Assembly (NCBI RefSeq): GCF_002937075.1
Contig: NZ_NHSJ01000057.1
Span: forward strand, 62,001 to 126,000
Source: Rhodoblastus sphagnicola
GTDB lineage: Bacteria; Pseudomonadota; Alphaproteobacteria; Rhizobiales; Beijerinckiaceae
Reading direction: 5' to 3'
Length of the DNA stretch: 64,000 nucleotides
Shown here: positions 63,623 through 64,000 of the stretch, piece after piece
Layout of the letters: every line of letters starts with the position of its first letter
Numbering within the stretch: the first letter of the stretch is position 1
Position numbers and translations under genes: made by a program
Notes under the pieces: generated by a model
What the model was told of the DNA's origin: nothing
What the model saw: the letters and a program-made list of their open reading frames with translations, nothing else
The model's database searches: none

Positions 63623-64000
63623 TTATTTGTAAAGCGCCGTCAAAGCGTTGTGCAACTGGATCGCCAGCGGCGAGGCGGCGTCGGCGGTGGTGACGATCTC
63701 GACATAGGCGCCGCTGTTGGCTTCGGTCGCCGCCGTCAGCGCACGGTCGAATTCGGCGCAGGTCTCCGCCCGGGCGACGAACCAGTCGTCGCAGCCGAAA
63801 GCTGCGGGCAGGGCGCTGTAACGCCAAGGCGCAATGTCATTGTAGGGACTCGCCGGATCCTTGCACAACAGCCGCTCGATCAGATAGCCCTTGTTGTTGA
63901 TGACGAAGATCACGGGTTTGGCGCCGTAGCGCGCGAACGCGCCGATCTCCTGAACCGTCATCTGGTGCGAACCGTCGCCGGTGATGAGCACGGTGCGCCG
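63623..64000 (-). CDS. Thiamine-diphosphate 2-keto acid decarboxylase, C-terminal end
   Basis: The C-terminal 125 residues of a ThDP enzyme whose start lies beyond the right edge. The ThDP/Mg2+ motif starts ITGDGSHQMTVQEIGAF and ends VINNKGY; ERLLCKDPASPYNDIAPWRY follows as in pyruvate/indolepyruvate/phenylpyruvate decarboxylases. The exact substrate cannot be told without the N-terminal domain. Confidence 0.85.
   Translation of the reverse strand, partial: RRTVLITGDGSHQMTVQEIGAFARYGAKPVIFVINNKGYLIERLLCKDPASPYNDIAPWRYSALPAAFGCDDWFVARAETCAEFDRALTAATEANSGAYVEIVTTADAASPLAIQLHNALTALYK

Overview
The window is high-GC DNA from an alphaproteobacterium, most likely a member of the Hyphomicrobiales (Rhizobiales). 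This rests on an NdvA-type cyclic glucan exporter, the metX-metW pair, a DUF2125 protein, CtrA-type TTAA-N7-TTAAC sites beside division genes and an alphaproteobacterial GAAC-N7-GAAC LexA-type box. An apparent N-methylglutamate (NMG) pathway and an NAD-linked [NiFe] hydrogenase point to a methylotroph or metabolically flexible relative (Beijerinckiaceae or Methylocystaceae-like). The genus cannot be settled from this sequence. No rRNA, tRNA, CRISPR array or phage was seen.

Layout. 1-9.6 kb: the 5' three quarters of gltB (glutamate synthase, cut by the left edge), a proline-rich exported protein, an Hsp20, a lysophospholipase-like hydrolase, the NdvA exporter and a large membrane protein. 9.6-14.5 kb: an isochorismatase-family hydrolase, a CorC/HlyC protein, a fused shikimate kinase/3-dehydroquinate synthase (AroK-AroB), a 47-residue membrane protein and XerD. 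14.6-19.6 kb: three chemoreceptors, the last two a tandem duplication. 19.7-27.7 kb: metXW, chorismate mutase, a DUF2125 protein, plsC, ftsEX, a DUF3426-like protein and hpt. 27.7-30.9 kb: a MITE-like element, a BLUF photoreceptor and a Hint-domain surface protein with an apparent 5' frameshift. 31.2-36.4 kb: hoxFUYH-hoxW, a bidirectional NAD-reducing hydrogenase behind an FNR/FixK-type box.

36.4-59.4 kb is the most coherent theme. A four-gene operon homologous to heterotetrameric sarcosine oxidase (soxBDAG; read here as mgdABCD, NMG dehydrogenase) is divergent from a GlxA/AraC regulator and is followed by an XRE-cupin regulator. After an interruption by minCDE, a MerR regulator and a Ser/Thr kinase/phosphatase pair come an APC permease, a GltD-like flavoprotein, a fused MgsB-MgsC, MgsA, and divergently gmaS and purU. 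Together these would import methylamine or an amino compound, make gamma-glutamylmethylamide, convert it to N-methylglutamate, oxidise that to a C1-tetrahydrofolate unit and release formate. The pathway is split by about 9 kb, its synthase is partly fused, and a GltD-like protein with an extra degenerate FMN-synthase domain sits in its operon.

59.4-64 kb: an OlsB-like acyltransferase, a metallophosphatase, a weakly supported small ORF, a GluR0-like ligand-gated potassium channel and the C-terminal end of a thiamine-diphosphate 2-keto acid decarboxylase cut by the right edge.

Most long ORFs opposite these genes are mirror ORFs caused by GC-rich third codon positions and are left out.
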